Below are positions 63,731 through 64,000 of a stretch of 64,000 bases of DNA, one piece after another. The position numbers were made by a program, and so were the translations under genes. This DNA comes from Kribbella italica. GTDB taxonomy: Bacteria > Actinomycetota > Actinomycetes > Propionibacteriales > Kribbellaceae. The stretch is taken from positions 3,100,001 to 3,164,000 of the forward strand of contig NZ_JACHMY010000001.1 in NCBI RefSeq assembly GCF_014205135.1. The letters are read 5' to 3'. Each line of letters opens with the position of its first letter. Position 1 is the stretch's first letter. The notes below the pieces were generated by a model. The model was not told where the DNA came from, ran no database searches, and saw only the letters and a program-made list of their open reading frames with translations.

Positions 63731-64000
63731 ATGATCCATCACACCATCCGCTTCACTGCCAAGCCCGAGGTCACCGAGGCGGAGGCCGCCGCGGCCATCC
63801 AGCGCATGCGCGACGCCAGCGCCCGGATCCCGGCGATCAAGTCCTGGACCGTCGGCCGCGACATCGGCGGCGACTTCGAGTACGCCGCCATCTCCGTGAT
63901 GGAGGACCTCGACGGCTACGAGGAGATGATGAACCACCCCGCCCACCTCGAGATCGACCGCGCCGGGCTCCCGCTGATCGACACCTTCATGTCCTTCGAC
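63731..64000 (+). CDS. Dabb-family (stress-responsive A/B barrel) protein, partial
   Basis: The first 90 codons are visible and no stop is reached before the window edge. The sequence IHHTIRFTAKPEVTEAEAAA, SWTVGRDIGGDFEYAAISVM and MNHPAHLEIDRAGLPLIDTF is a typical ferredoxin-like Dabb fold of about 95-105 aa, so only the tail is missing. Members include olivetolic-acid-cyclase-like and stress proteins. GAAAGGA precedes the ATG. It lies 25 bp after the SDR gene, as third gene of the TetR-controlled unit. Confidence 0.88.
   Translation, partial: MIHHTIRFTAKPEVTEAEAAAAIQRMRDASARIPAIKSWTVGRDIGGDFEYAAISVMEDLDGYEEMMNHPAHLEIDRAGLPLIDTFMSFD

Noticed and set aside
61512..63734. 740-aa plus-strand ORF over the MFS and SDR genes
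   Set aside because: It is Arg-rich and low-complexity. The MFS and SDR frames have ribosome sites and clear family motifs.

Overview
The window is about 70% GC and densely coded, and it looks like the chromosome of a filamentous or nocardioform actinobacterium. The pointers are a WhiB-like protein, SigE-type and SnoaL-tailed ECF sigma factors, GuaB1, a CGNR regulator, DtxR/IdeR-type iron boxes, twin-arginine signals and many start codons preceded directly by a TANNNT -10 hexamer (leaderless genes). The overall gene style recalls Kribbella and relatives. That placement is inference from gene content only. I saw no rRNA, tRNA, CRISPR array, prophage or insertion sequence.

Layout. 1-2.0 kb: pdxS (cut by the window edge) with a MocR/PdxR-like regulator upstream. 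2.0-13.7 kb: an extracellular beta-solenoid locus, with a 167-aa secreted protein, an OmpR-type two-component system and a 2,860-aa secreted protein built from three beta-helix blocks, eleven Ig-like repeats and two DNRLRE domains. Both secreted genes carry clusters of CTCAT-type half sites upstream. 13.7-16.8 kb: a short Pol I-like DNA polymerase, an ECF sigma factor and a LemA-like membrane protein. 16.9-24.0 kb: MTAP (with an unusual Gly/Ser/Ala tandem-repeat insert), a sugar-nucleotide epimerase, a second OmpR-type two-component pair, a GT2 transferase, a DUF2064-methyltransferase fusion and a polytopic GT87-like transferase, which looks like a surface glycan or glycolipid module.

24.0-28.9 kb: ATP-grasp enzyme, divergent WhiB, threonine-dehydratase-like enzyme, another GT87-like protein, and a SigE-family sigma factor with its coupled membrane partner. 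29.0-33.6 kb: an oligosaccharide ABC uptake operon (lipoprotein, two permeases, LacI regulator). 33.7-38.5 kb: secreted proteins, a HAD phosphatase, a soluble Ser/Thr kinase, an SGNH-like protein, and a two-gene unit of a beta/gamma-crystallin-like protein and a possible aerolysin-like protein. 38.9-47.3 kb: SRPBCC-TIGR01777 protein, O-methyltransferase, siderophore-binding lipoprotein under an iron box, M14 peptidase, guaB1, a peptidoglycan amidase preceded by a tiny Tat-signal ORF, and a decayed siderophore hydroxylase that still has an iron box.

47.4-64 kb: two NarL-type two-component systems, lipoprotein, epoxide-hydrolase-like enzyme with a divergent CGNR regulator, Tat-exported penicillin-acylase-like enzyme, DUF1905-GNAT fusion, TetR/glyoxalase pair sharing a 25-bp inverted repeat, ACT-domain membrane protein, secreted tripeptidyl-aminopeptidase-like hydrolase, and a TetR-MFS-SDR-Dabb unit with a matching TetR operator in front of both the regulator and the exporter. 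Co-directional genes commonly overlap by 4 bp (ATGA, GTGA or TTGA), which implies translational coupling, and several convergent pairs overlap at their 3' ends.
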